A DNA stretch of 64,000 nt from Myxocyprinus asiaticus (GCF_019703515.2 NC_059362.1:26302826-26366825), one strand, 5' to 3'; shown: positions 33,060 to 44,321, counted from the stretch's first letter. The notes: a model not told the origin generated them from the sequence alone. Numbers and translations are program-made.

Positions 33060-34130
33060 CATATTTTTCTATTATCAAAGATAGGTTGTATCGAGTGATG
33101 CAGGACACTCAGACGAAAGAAAATACAACCCAATTTTTAGTACCGAAGAGCCGTCGGGAAACCCTCTTCCAGGCGTCTCACCATAATCTAATGGCTGGCC
33201 ATTTAAGGCATGAGAAAACACCCAATCGTTTCTTTTGGCCGGGCGTTCGCAAGTGGTGTGCGGCGTGCCGGGAATTTCAGTTGGTGAACCCACCGGTCAC
33301 CCAAAAGCGCCCTTGCACCCTCTGCCACTAATCGAGGTCCCCTTTGAAAGAATTGGCATGGACCTCGTCGGGCCATAGAATGGACTGTACGCGGGCATTG
33401 CTTTGTATTAATTCTGGTGGACTATGCAACGCGATATCTGGAAGCAGTGCCCCTGCGCAACATCTCAACACGTAGTGTTGTGGAGGCACTTTTCAGAATA
33501 ATCTCCCGAGTGGGGATTCCAAAAGAAATCCTTACTGATCAAGGCACTACCTTTATGAATTGTTAGGTATTAAATCGATTCACACCAGTGTTTACCACCC
33601 ACAAACAGATGGGTTGGTGGAACGATTTAATAAAACCTTAAAAAACATGATTCGTAAGTTCGTACACAAGGACGCCAGGAATTGGGATAAGTGGCTCGAT
33701 CCCCTGTTATTTGCAGTACGAGAGGTCCCGCAAGCCTCCACAGGGTTTTACCCATTCGAGCTACTGTATGGGCGTCGGCCGTGCGGCATGCTCGACGTCA
33801 TACGGGAAGCTTTGGAGGAAGGACCTTCAAATAGTAAAAATTAAATCCAGTACGTTCTTGATCTTAGAGCAAAACTCCACACTTTAGGGTGACTAACACA
33901 GGAGAATTTGCTCCAAGCTCAGGAACGGCAAAGCCGTCTGTATGACAGGGGCACTCGACTACGGGAATTCGCACCGGGAGATAAAGTGCTTGTATTACTG
34001 CCCACCTCAACTTCTAAATTACTCGCCAAGTGGCAAGGGCCCTTTGAGGTCACACGTTGAGTCAGAGATCTCGATTATGAGGTTAAGCGAATGGATAGGG
34101 GTTTACCATTGTCAACCTCCTAAAAGCATG
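33060..34130 (+). pseudogene. Gmr1-like integrase
   Basis: Inserts element DNA into the genome. A zinc-binding HHCC domain is visible as HHNLMAGHLRHEKT, FFWPGVRKW and CAAC (33180-33270). The catalytic core follows: first Asp in RIGMDLVGP (about 33348), second Asp in EILTDQGTTF (about 33530) and Glu in HPQTDGLVERFNKTLK (33597-33645). The tail carries a GPY/F-like module (KWQGPFEVT, 34030-34056). These pieces lie in several frames separated by at least four breaks. Its position upstream of RT is the key observation. Confidence 0.85.
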
Positions 34131-34146
34131 GAGGGAGGCGGTCCCT

Positions 34147-34710
34147 GTGGCTCTAGCGACGGTTGTCCCCGAGAGGGCGGAACTCGGGCCAGAGGTGATG
34201 CTCAAACCAAATTCATTCACCCCGGTCCCTTGTGGTGACCACCTCTCACCATCGCAGCTCACAGACATGGCCAACTTGCAAACGGAATTTGCGGATGTGT
34301 TCTCGCCACTTCCCAGTCACATGAACCTCATAGAACACCATATCGAGACCACCCCGAGGGTGGTGAACTGTAGCCGGCCCTATCACCTTCCTGAACACAA
34401 AAAAAAGGTTGTTAAGGAAGAATTAGAGGCTATGCTTGATATGGGTGTAATAGAAGAGTCGCACAGTGATTGAGCCAGCCCAGTGGTTCTTGTGCCTAAG
34501 ACAGATGGGTCGGTCCGGTTCTGTGTTGACTATCGCAAAGTGAACGCGGTGTCCAAATTTGAGGCGTACCCAATGCCTCGGATTGACGAATTGCTCGATT
34601 GGTTGGGCGTGGATCAATTTTATTCTACACTGGACTTAACAAAGGGTTATTGGCAGATCCCTTTAACTCCAATCTCCCGAAAAAAAATGGCTTTTTCCAC
34701 ACCATTCTGA
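34147..34710 (+). pseudogene. Gmr1-like reverse transcriptase, N-terminal half
   Basis: Opens with a linker (LTDMANLQTEFADVFSPLPS) and HIETTPRVVNCSRPYHLPEH, then ELEAMLDMGVIEES, a TGA stop at 34471, and PVVLVPKTDGSVRFCVDYRK, ending with FYSTLDLTKGYWQIPL. The first catalytic Asp (in LDLTKGYWQ) is present. The YxDD box and everything after it are deleted: the frame runs straight into the 3' purine tract. RNase H is absent. Judged as Ty3/Gypsy RT from these motifs. Confidence 0.85.
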
Positions 34711-34727
34711 TTACACCTTCCTCTCCA

Positions 34728-34743
34728 GAAATGGGGGGGGGGG
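34728..34743 (+). other. Polypurine tract
   Basis: GAAATGGGGGGGGGGG directly before the 3' LTR start TGTTAGCAGG; the expected primer site for plus-strand DNA. Confidence 0.75.
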
Positions 34744-35196
34744 TGTTAGCAGGCCGGATGTTGCCCTGGCCTGAGTCAGGCGGTGGGGATATGTGGGGAT
34801 GGGGGCGTGGTCATGTGTCTGTCTGCTGGAGAGGAAGAGTGGTAAGGCTCGTCACCCGGGTTGTAATTATCTCTAACACCTGTCTCTTGTTATAGTGATG
34901 GCAGAAGGAGACTTAAAGGCCACCAGCTCACCAGAGAAGGGGAGAGAGGGAGAGAGAGTATGAGCTTGACGCTTACTGATGATCTGACTGTGTGTTCCAG
35001 AAAAAGCATATTTGTGTTACCTGATTGAGTGTAAAGACTGCATTTTTGTGTTACCTGATTGAGTGTAAAGACTGCAAGACTGCATATTTGTGTTAGACTG
35101 CATTACTGTAAACCTGAGGCAAAAGGAAATAAAAAACCTTGCCTGTACTGCTTTGCTGCCTCCTGTCTCCTCCATTGCCCAAAATAACTTGTTACA
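34744..35196 (+). repeat. 3' LTR, 453 bp
   Basis: Runs from TGTTAGCAGG to AACTTGTTACA. It holds two tandem copies of a 33-bp unit (TGTGTTACCTGATTGAGTG...) at about 35009-35075 with a third partial copy, and an AAATAAAA polyadenylation signal near 35129. Confidence 0.8.
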
Positions 35197-36061
35197 GTAT
35201 TATTTCAAGAACTAATTCTTTATTCATTCATTTTTTGCCTATTTACCCAGATACATACTGTATACAAGCTCAGCAGGTGGGACAGTTATCACACACTGCA
35301 GAAAACTTAATGTGGTTAATCTGAAGAAAAAGTATGGAATGCTGGGAGAAAACAAAATGCAAGTCACTGTATTTTTGGCTTATTGCCTCTCAAGCAAGCT
35401 ACAAAATAACTTATTTTTGTTTTCTGGAACAAAATGTGTCTGGAACATGTTATATTACAATCTTACAAAATCGTAACATGAAAGATAATAATCTCAATGA
35501 TCAAGTTAAATGTGTTTTGTGCAATACGTTCCTAAACAAGCTGTACAAGTATTTTCATATTTGAAATGTCATCACCAAAACAAACAAACAAAAAAACACA
35601 AACATTCATACCAAATAATGTTTTTTGTGGTGATAAATCTCCTTGAAAAGAGAAAAAGATGTAGCTATCACAACTTAGAGGCTATAACGCTTTAAAAAGT
35701 CTGTGTAATCAGTTCAAAAATATCTTCTAAAATATCTAAAATATTTAAGTTCATGAATATCTTCTCAAACCTAAAACAGTAAACGCTGTGCCAGAGGGCT
35801 GAATCTAATGGTAGATGGTATACTGTACAAGAACACAGGCAGTCATACTTTAAAATACACTATTTTTGAATATGCAAAATTATTATTTTATTATAGTGCC
35901 TTAATGGCTTTGTCAATTATTTTCTCTGTGGCATCTGTTAAAGCTATCACTTTTTAATAGCTAATAAATGTATTCAAATGGGTTTTCATTGTGTTAACAA
36001 CAGATTAAATTATTCTTGGGTCTTATGACAAAATATTAGATTGTAAGACTGATGAGATGTG
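35197..36061. other. Unassigned AT-rich DNA
   Basis: No gene or clear repeat. Confidence 0.3.
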
Positions 36062-36149
36062 CAGTTGAAGTCAGAAGTTTACATACACTTAGGTTGAAGT
36101 CATTAAAAAAATATTTAACCACTCCACAGATTTAATATTAGCAAACAAC

Positions 36150-36332
36150 TGACAAAGAATGCAGGAAAACCAAGGGATTAAATACACAAGAGGCAAACAA
36201 AGAACACCTGGAACTAATAATCACAAGAACCAGTGAAACAAAAGACAAAGATAAGAACTACAAAACCTAAGACAGGCAGGGAAACAATAAACATGCATGG
36301 CAACCCCTAGTGGACACCAGGGCAATCGTGAC
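36150..36332 (-). mobile_element. LTR fragment inside the Tc1 left repeat
   Basis: On the minus strand it starts TGTCACGATTGCCCTGG (36332) and carries CCAGGTGTTCTTTGTTTGCC. That layout is related to the LTR at 1701. In the other Tc1 copy the same position holds normal repeat sequence, about 90 bp of which is gone here. Confidence 0.55.
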
Positions 36333-36557
36333 ACAGACAGATTGTTTCACTTTTAATTGACTATATCACAATTCCAGTGGGTCAGATGTTTACATACACT
36401 AAGTTAACTGTGCCTTTAAGCAGCTTGGAAAATTCCGGACAATGATGTCAAGCCTTTAGCCAATTAGCTTCTGATAGGAGGTGTACTGAATTGGAGGTGT
36501 ACCTGTTGATGTATTTGAAGGCCTACCTTCAAACTCCGTGCCTCTTTGCTTGACATC

Positions 36558-37527
36558 ATGGGAAAATCAAAAGAAATCAGCCAAAACCTTAGAAAGAAAA
36601 ATTGTGGACCTCCACAAGTCTGGCTCATCCTTGGGAGCAATTTCCAAATGCCTGTAGATACCACGTTGATCTGTACAAACAATAGTACGCAAGTATAAAC
36701 ACCATGGGACCACGCAGCCATCATACCGCTCAGGAAGGAGACTCATTATTTAGCCAACACTCAACATAGTTTGGTGCGAAAAGTGCAAATTTATCCCAGA
36801 ACAACCGCAATGGACCTTGTGAAGATGCTGGAGGAAACAGGTAGACAAGTATCTATATCCACAGTAAAACTAGTCCTATATTGACATAACCTGAAAGGCT
36901 GCTCAGCAAGGAAGAAGCCACTGCTCCAAAACCACCATAAAAAAGCCAGGCAAAAGATCTTTTTGGAGTAATGTTCTCTAGTCTGATGAAACAAAAATTG
37001 AACTGTGATGGCCATAATGACCATCGTTATGTTTGGAGGAAAAAGGGTGAGGCTTACAAGCTGAAGAACACCATCCCAAATGTGAAGTATGGGTGTGGCA
37101 GCATCATGTTGTGGAGGTGCTTTGCTGCAGGAGGGACTGGTGCACTTCACAAAATAGATGGCATCATGAGGAAGGAAAATTATGTGGATATATTGAAGCA
37201 ACATCTCAAGACATCAGCCAGGAAGTTAAAAATCGGTCACAAATGGGTCTTTCAAATGGAGAATGACCCCAAGCATACCTCCAAAGTTGTGACAAAATGG
37301 CTTACGGACAACAAAGTCAAGGTATTTTAGTAGCCATCACGCAGCCCCGACCTCAATCCGATCTGAAAAAGCATGTGCGAGCAAGGAGGCCTACAAACCT
37401 GACTCAGTTACACTGTCTGGAGGAATGGGCCAAAATTCCAGCAACTTATTGTGAGAAGCTTGTGGAAGGCTACCCAAAACATTTGACCAAAGTTAAACAA
37501 TTTAAAGGCAATGCTACCAAATACTAA
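36558..37527 (+). pseudogene. Tc1 (Sleeping Beauty-type) transposase, copy 1
   Basis: From ATG 36558 (MGKSKEISQNLRKK) to the stop at 37525-37527 after GNATKY. The N-terminal paired-like DNA-binding domain is split by frameshifts. The catalytic region reads in 36971-37330 with [36 protein letters not shown] and VFQMENDPKHTSK (second Asp). The first Asp block is damaged by a deletion near 36960, and the third acidic block by frame changes after 37330. Full length of the intact family is about 340 codons. Inactive. Confidence 0.88.
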
Positions 37528-37747
37528 CAAAGTGTATGTAAACTTCTGACCTACTGGGAATGTGATGAAAGAAACAAAAGCTGAAATAAATAATTCTCTC
37601 TTATATTACTCAACATTTCACATTCTTAAAATAAAGCAGAGATCTTAACTGACAGGGAATGTTTTCTACGATTAATTGTCAGGAATTGTGAAAATCTGAG
37701 TTTAAATGTATTTGGTTATGGTGTATGCAAACTTCTGACTTCAACTG

Positions 37748-38646
37748 AAGCTGAGGTGCTTGGGTGACAGTGAATACAACACTTTTAAGACCCAGGTGAT
37801 GCCACTAGGGCACCCCTTGAACAGTTTAACCTTTTTTCCCCTTCAAAAGTATGCACTGAATCTTGGTAATCCCCATGTTTTCTGCCCTAGCTATTACTCT
37901 GTTGCCACTTCCCCAGTCAGTTTGATATATGGATCTTTGAAAGTGGCATAACACCAAGGTGTAAATTATGCATCCCGTGATCTGACAAAAAATAACACCA
38001 CAGTGCAAATTTTGTGTGTCTAAATTAAGTAACATGAGTGCTAACATCATGCAAGAGTGAAAACAATCCAAGTTTTCTGATGATTTTTCTCATCTGATGC
38101 TTTTAGTAGATCAGTAGCCCTGTTTCTCTCACTATCTCATAAAAAATTGAGAACATGCATCTTCATCACAGGAAACTGGGAATAGGATAGAAAAATCAGA
38201 ACATTGATTTTGTTTTGCCTCATGATATCTGATATTGTTGTCTAATGACAAAACAAAATGTGTCACACTTCTGTAGCATTGCACCGGTGGCTTCTGTGCT
38301 TCAGTAGCCAATATGACCAAACCGCTTGCCAGACTGCCTCATAATGCAGAACAGTCAACAACAGTACCAATGCGGGCTGTCCTCCCATTAAACTTCAATA
38401 AAATGCATAACCTCTGAGAATATGCACAAGCAAGCGTATTTCTACATTTCCTTCACTAACTGCTAAGCACACCGCTGTCACAGCTGTCACGAGGTATCAG
38501 GTATTTACCTACACAATGCGTAACTCGATAACTAGCTGCGCCACACATCAGATTTTAGGGGTCTCGAACGGGGATACTGAGATGAGCAAATTCAGCGACT
38601 CAAGTCAAAAACGTCACAACAGTTACTTTTGCATGCGTAATGCTAC
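37748..38646 (-). other. Probable start of intron 1 of the gene at 38647
   Basis: No repeats or exons recognised. It directly follows the splice donor on the minus strand. Confidence 0.4.
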
Positions 38647-38760
38647 CTTGCAATCAACGGTTTCTCCATCCTGAGTCTCGTTCACCTCTGCGCTGATGTC
38701 CTCTGCTGGAGCATCTTCAGGGCTCTTGTCGTCCCGTTGCACGGATGGTGTCGCTCCCAT
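38647..38760 (-). CDS. First coding exon, AKAP12 (gravin)-like
   Basis: Minus strand, 38 codons from ATG 38760-38758: it starts MGATPSVQRDDKSPEDAPAE and ends ETVDCK, followed by GTAGCA (donor GT at 38646-38645), phase 0. The start context AACCATGGGAG is a strong Kozak site. Gly2 with Ser6 fits an N-myristoylation signal, and the rest is acidic and low-complexity. AKAP12, a scaffold that anchors protein kinase A at the membrane, has a myristoylated start of this kind (MGAGSSTEQRSPEQ in human) with an early exon boundary after a Lys. The family link is from recall of this short stretch. Other MG-start acidic membrane proteins are possible. Downstream exons were not found. Confidence 0.5.
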
Positions 38761-39010
38761 GGTTAAAAACCAAGCTATTTCTCCACTCTGTGAGCGTTCA
38801 AAAGGAAACTACCGTTGCCGAATTAGGTATCCAACAGCCCGCGTATGCGCCCTGCAGTCCGTCCCGAGGGTTGTCTGATTTGGAAATTGTTGAAACGGGT
38901 CTGTAGGTTCACTTTAGGAGCCCTCCTCCCATCAGTATCACAGGGAGAACAGCCAGACACGCCTTACAGCATCAAAACAGAACTGCATAAATACAAAACA
39001 ACATTTTAGA
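38761..39010 (-). promoter_or_regulatory. Putative 5' UTR and proximal promoter
   Basis: Upstream of the ATG on the minus strand. The first 120 bp are richer in CpG than their surroundings (38838-38870), and a TATTTATGC box lies about 230 bp from the ATG (38987-38995). No mobile element is visible here, unlike most of the window. Inferred only from position and composition. Confidence 0.35.
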
Positions 39011-39432
39011 AAACAAAAATCGCTTGGTTATAAACTAAGAACTGATTTTATTGTCGTTTTATTTTAATATTACGCGAAATTTAAATCTTTTTAAAGCACC
39101 TGCATGTCTTTGTAAAATTCGTTAATTTTCACGTCCGTCTGCACTGTTTTTCAATGTAAACATGCGCCTTATGAATGTCTTTAACGTCTGTTTTTTCAGC
39201 GTCTCGCGCAGGAGCGACACGTCAGGTTAAAAACAACTTCAACCGAATATAAATCAACATTTTTGGAAAATAAATAAATAAATAAATAAATGCTTGATTA
39301 TAGTTTATAGATTACAATTACAGACTGTTTTCCACAAACGGGGATGAGAATTAGCATTTTCAAGCCCTCGGGCTTTTCCTATGGGTTTTTATAATGGCAG
39401 TTTTGATTTTATGAGTAAAATAATGTCTGTGG
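39011..39432. other. Unassigned, (AAAT)n repeat
   Basis: AAAT repeat at 39268-39291. Nothing else recognised. Confidence 0.4.
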
Positions 39433-39738
39433 TAAACATTACTCGAAGATAGTTTGACGTTTTGTTCTATGTCTACAACATAAATTACACAGTAATACCT
39501 CAAACATGAATTTTGAAGCTGGCATGTTTTATTTTATTTTATTTTTTTTTTAATACGTTTGAGGTATGACTCGGCGATTTATGTTAGAACAAAACGTCCA
39601 AGTATCTTCAAGTGATGTTTAGCACAGACCTTATTTTACCTTATTTTAAGAGCTGTCCAGCCATAATGTCCGTATCTTGAAGATACTTGTTGGTTCACAC
39701 AGTCATACCTCAAATGTGAATTTTGAAGCTGCCATTTA
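39433..39738. repeat. Three-module inverted/direct repeat
   Basis: Module 1 (39433-39505) is the reverse complement of module 2 (39557-39621). Both carry the CGTTTTGTTCTA core and the CATACCTCAAAC end. Module 3 (39677-39738) is a direct partial copy of module 1 (AGTCATACCTCAAATGTGAA, then TTTTGAAGCTGCCATTT). A T/A-rich tract lies in the loop. Confidence 0.7.
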
Positions 39739-41398
39739 AAAAAAAAAAAAAAAAAAAAAAGACTACAGCTACCACAAGCTTGAGTATTTGTGCCTGACGA
39801 AATGGAAAACTGCCATAGACCTTATTTAGCAACATGTAAACAACCTACTTAAAAAAAAAAAAAAAAAAAAAACAGGGCAGCTTCAAAAGTAATGTTTGTT
39901 GTGTGATACATAGAAAAAAAAAAAAAAAAAAAACATTATAAAAACAGACTGGAAAATCAAGAGGGAATCCAAGACTTGAAAATACTAATTCTCTTTTAGG
40001 TTTTTAAGCTACTACCTAAACAGCTCTATAGAAAATCCCATGAGAAAAAAAAACAAAACAAACAAACATCAAAAACCCTCCCCAGTTCGCCTACAAATTG
40101 ACATCATGGCTAAACAACTATATTGTCACTTTAATTAGACAGCTATCTTGCAGAATTTGGCTCTGTATAATATATTTTTTAAAACATTAAGATTTGTATT
40201 AGCCTACTAAAGCACCTGTTTGCCTCAGTAACATTACAAGTGTGCAGAACTATAATAAGCTTCAGCACTAGTTTTATTTACGAATAGTGAAAATGTCAGC
40301 ATTGTGCAGTCAGTAGACTCATGTTAGAAAATGGAGCAGGATGGGCCTCCACTGAAAAACAGCCCTATGGAATGTGTCCCACAGGAAATCTCGAATTAAG
40401 AGGGCACTGTTTTTTGTGTCCAGAAGCAAGGCACGTTTGACGTGCATGTATCTAAACAACCATGTAGCAAGAGCTCAGCTCTCTCTCTCTTTGCGTTAAT
40501 TGTTCATCTGGCTGTGCTCCAAGGCATTTTGTTTAGAATCTTTAAATGCGTAAATTACAGGCCACCTGTAAAGTACAACCAAGTTTGCACAAGCCAGCTT
40601 TCTGTGGCAGGGTTCAGTGGCTCTGCATTTAGATAAGTAAACAACTGTTAGTGCTGTACAGTGCAGGGTTAAGATTAAAATGACTAGACTTTGTCATTTT
40701 AATTCATCAGTTTATGAGTGATCAGGTTGGGTAACTATGTTGCATATTTATGTTATGAACATATAATTCCTTTGTATCTCTAAAAAAATAAGCCTTACTG
40801 GACAAATGTGTGGACATTTGTATAGGCATAAAGGGTCAATTTAGAGTATAGTACCTTCTCCACTATGTTACAATGAAAGAGAAAAAAACTGAAAGAATGA
40901 ATTGAAGACATGTTTGCTTTTTGAAAATATTCAGACTCAGTTCTAGCTGCAGGAACCAACTTTAGACCATATTTACTGTTGAGAAACAGCAGTTTGTGCT
41001 GGTTAAATAAGTATGACTTGGACTTATCTATTTTTAATTTTTTTATCTTGTAAAGAGGCTGAACTTTTGATCTGAACTCACAGAACCAAAGTTTAAGCCA
41101 TGACTCTGTATTGTAAATCAGAGAGAGTGGCATCATAACCACATTTAACCTTCAAGAAAATTTCCCCTATTGGTTAAATTGTTGGTCTACGTGCATCAAA
41201 TAGTTGTGGGCTCATCTCATTTGATAATTCAATTCAATTGTGGAAGAATTATGATAACGTCTTAATATGACTTGATCAAATTACTCCAACTTTGCCCAGT
41301 GTTACTTCTCGCAGATGTAAGTGTGTTTAAGTGATTCATAATTTTGATGTTCACTTGAGAAGCTCAGTGAGAAGCTGAAACACAGAGGCTAAATAATT
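39739..41398. other. Unassigned, with poly(A) tracts
   Basis: A-runs at about 39738-39759, 39851-39871 and 39914-39933. The frame at 40442-40636 has no recognisable domain. No gene assigned. Confidence 0.35.
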
Positions 41399-41731
41399 GG
41401 TAACACTTTACAATAAGGTTCCATTTGTTAACAGTAACAACATTAGTTAACATGAACTAACAATGAACAATAATTTTACAGCATTTAATAATCTTTGTTA
41501 ATGTTAATTTCAATTCATAGGAATATATTTTTAAAATCAAAAGTTGTATATGTTAACATTAGTTAATGCACTATGAACTAACATAAACGGACAATGAACA
41601 ATTGTATTTTTATTATCTAACATTAACAAAGATTAATAAATGCTGTAAGAAATATATTGTGTAATGTTAGTTCATTATACCTAGTGCATTAACTAATGTT
41701 AACAAACGGAACCTTATTGTAAAGTGTTACC
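41399..41731. mobile_element. Palindromic MITE with perfect 24-bp terminal inverted repeats
   Basis: GGTAACACTTTACAATAAGG (41399) is mirrored exactly by CCTTATTGTAAAGTGTTACC (end 41731). The inverted symmetry extends inward (TAATGTTAAC/GTTAACATTA blocks), so the 333-bp element could fold along most of its length. Common in teleosts; no coding potential. Confidence 0.9.
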
Positions 41732-42794
41732 AAAGAAATACAAATTTAAATTTTGTCTGATTCTTTTATACAATGATAATTATAATACAGTTAGTGAAAT
41801 GACAGTTCTATAGAACAACCAAAGGTTAAGTGCCTACAGTTAAATTACTTGCATAATCTGAGAGGAAAATATCTGTAATATTATGCGAAAACCACACATT
41901 CAGAAATACAGCTACAAAGGTGAGTTACATAATCAGTATGTAACAGCTATAAAAGTGTCATACATACATGAATTAGCTTAAGTTGTAATACCAGGCAAAT
42001 AAAAAAGGTGTTCCAAAGAGGCAAAATAGCTGGCGCCCGAATCATTCAAGGACATTTTCTAAATGCCTCAAAAATATAGCCTAAACATAGAACTGAATAA
42101 GCACCTCTGTGACCCAGTTTCACCAAATACTGAAATGCTCTCAATGAGCCAAAGCTATTTTCAATAAACACTCTCTGAATAAAAAAATTACATAAACGAA
42201 ATGTTCATGGTCCTCCATATTGGCTGAAATGTTACTCATCATAATTCATTTTGAGATTCTTATTCAGTAAGGATATATAGGAAGCTGACTAATACATTGG
42301 CCAAAATAAAGGATATTTGGAGCATAATCATTGAGACAGTGTTGAGGCCATACCTACCATGCCTAAAAACTGTAGAAGCTGTATTCGTCTTGAAGGCACC
42401 AAGCTGGAATTTATGTGCAAAAATTCTTCTTAAAAACCAGCCAGTAACCCCATCCTCAGCAATAATTCCACCCAATGATAAGCCTCTAGAATTAAATGGA
42501 ATCTGGCACTTTCAACATTGTACATGTGCTTGTCCAGATATAAAAAAAATAAAAAAAAGTCCCATCAAATAAATGGGGGTGCAATCATACACATTCTTGT
42601 TATCCCATGTTTATTGATTATTTACCCAAGTACCACATCTGGCAAAAAGGAAGTAACACCTTCAGATTGAAATGATGTAATCATTGCTTGTTATTGTTAC
42701 ATGTTAATAAATGAAATAAATCAGATCAGGTCATATTTTAGTATTTAAACATACGTTTTCACCATTACCCCATATTTAAAGTTCACATCAAAGA
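41732..42794. other. Unassigned
   Basis: 42260-42572 is open on both strands (91 and 71 codons) but shows no domain. No repeat termini seen. Confidence 0.3.
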
Positions 42795-43580
42795 TCAGAA
42801 ATAGTTCACCTAAAAATTAAAACTGTTAATTTACCGACCCTCAAGTCATTCCAAAACTGTTCGATTTTATTAAATTAATATCCTGGTCCATCTTTTCAAT
42901 ACAATGGCGGCAGGTAGTGACACACTGTAACCTCCTGAGACCCAAGCGTAATTGCAATGTGCCTTTCCCTTTTTTATTTGTAACTAGTAGCACCTAATAA
43001 ACAAGCAAAAAAATACAAATAAAAAAAATGTAATTCCTAGAGCAAATAGTTTTTACTAAAAATGTATGTCCTCTTATGTGGACAGCAGGACTATGTTGTG
43101 AAATTTTAATAATACTAAGCTATAGAAAGTCAGATTTTTTTCATCAAATTGTTTGTTTCCAGGAGTGTTGGTTATTCATATTTTTTGAGACCCTACGGAA
43201 ATTACATCTGAAATCTTTACAACCAAACAGGTTTCAATTACAAAACTTAAGAGGTGTCTTACCAGAGGCACTTTTTTTGGCTCAGTGCCCACAGAAGCAC
43301 TTCACGGGAATCAACGTAATGTTGTTGTGTCACGTGACTCTGTGCACCAGAGGTTTACCGCTTAAATAACAGTCTACAGTTTTGTGAACAGTATTGTCGG
43401 TTAAAATTAAATTATGCATTGCATATAACGAAGACAAAATTCAACGTACACGCATGTGGACATGGGGTCGCACAAGGTTAAAGCTTAATAAAGCATCTAA
43501 TAGTATCAAAAAAGTAGTCCATGCAGTTTGTGCATCGTATTCCAAGTCTTCTGAAGGCATACAATAGGTTTTGGTGAGAA
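42795..43580 (+). mobile_element. AGGGATAGTTCACC-type MITE, interrupted
   Basis: Left part AGTTCACCTAAAAATTAAAA...CCTCAAGTCATTCC and right part TTCCAAGTCTTCTGAAGGCA are internal landmarks of this MITE family. A 547-bp insert separates them at TTAA. Confidence 0.55.
42931..43477. mobile_element. Possible piggyBac-type MITE
   Basis: Starts CCTCCTGAGACCCAAGCG and ends GTCGCACAAGG (inverted: CCTTGTGCGACCCC). It is flanked by GTAA (decayed TTAA, 42927-42930) and TTAA (43478-43481). The 97-codon frame inside has no transposase motif. Assignment rests on the TTAA target and C-rich ends. Confidence 0.45.
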
Positions 43581-44310
43581 ACACAAGAAATTGCTTGTTT
43601 TTAGCTCTAAACACGTCAGCTTAAATACTAAAATGTAAAGGTTTAATTTGTGTAAAATGTAATGTTATAATAACTAAGTCTAAACATATGAAGTTCCATT
43701 CACTTGGCCAGGTACCCCTGTGGAACAATAACAGCTCCATATTGGTACCTGACATGACCTTAGTAAAATCCTAACAAAAGGTCAAAGGTCAGCATTCACT
43801 GCATCAGAGATCTATCTGAAATCCCACCAATCTCAAATACACTGAATAATTTCCTTACCGGCCACACACACTCTATTCCTTTCCACTACCTTAAACAGCA
43901 AGAAAAGTAATTTCTTAAAGGAACAATAACAACATTTAGACTAATGCCAGATCATTGTGGTTTTGTGTGTAGTGTAGATGGCCAGCAGTTGGTCAACTAA
44001 TTATGGGTGTCTTCAATGACAGGAGCAACAGGCCTCTCTTTGAAAGGGGCATGAATGAGTACTAATATCTTGACAGGGTGTCTCTGATAGGACAGCTTCC
44101 TGTAGAGGTTTAAGAATGGAAAGACTCAGTAGGAGCCTGTCATTTGCTTCTGTTCCAGACATCACTGCTCTAAATAAAAGAATGAGAAATCTAATCAAGA
44201 GGAATTTCATCTTCATGGACTAACAGTCTGACTTCACAATATGGATTAGTAATTAATTAACTCACTTATACATGTGCACACACCACAAATGCATTCTCTC
44301 ACACACTAAT

Positions 44311-44321
<11 letters not shown>
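43581..44321. other. Unassigned
   Basis: No gene or recognised repeat. Confidence 0.3.

Larger units (their letters stand above)
32344..35196 (+). mobile_element. Gmr1-like Gypsy retrotransposon, deleted
   Basis: Collinear plus-strand blocks read: LTR fragment, SCAN-like gag piece, protease-region scrap, integrase (HHCC, DDE core, GPY/F), then reverse transcriptase, purine tract and 3' LTR. Most Gypsy elements have RT before integrase. The reverse order is the defining mark of the Gmr1 group of deuterostome Ty3/Gypsy elements, from whose gag the vertebrate SCAN domain is thought to derive. The copy is 2.85 kb and lacks most of gag, part of RT and all RNase H; frameshifts and stops occur throughout. 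Confidence 0.85.
36062..37747 (+). mobile_element. Sleeping Beauty-type Tc1 element, copy 1
   Basis: Termini CAGTTGAAGTCAGAAGTTTA (36062) and its mirror CTTCTGACTTCAACTG (end 37747). An inner direct repeat near 36376-36400 shows the IR/DR structure of salmonid/cyprinid Tc1 elements. The flanking TA is no longer clear (TG and AA). Part of the left repeat has been replaced by an LTR fragment. Confidence 0.88.

Noticed and set aside
36464..37204. Minus-strand frames of 86 and 137 codons
   Set aside because: Antisense shadows of the Tc1 transposase.
38696..38878. 60-codon plus-strand frame
   Set aside because: Antisense to the better supported minus-strand exon at 38647-38760.
42260..42572. Exon open on both strands
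   Set aside because: No domain, no splice pair, AT-rich codons; cannot be supported.
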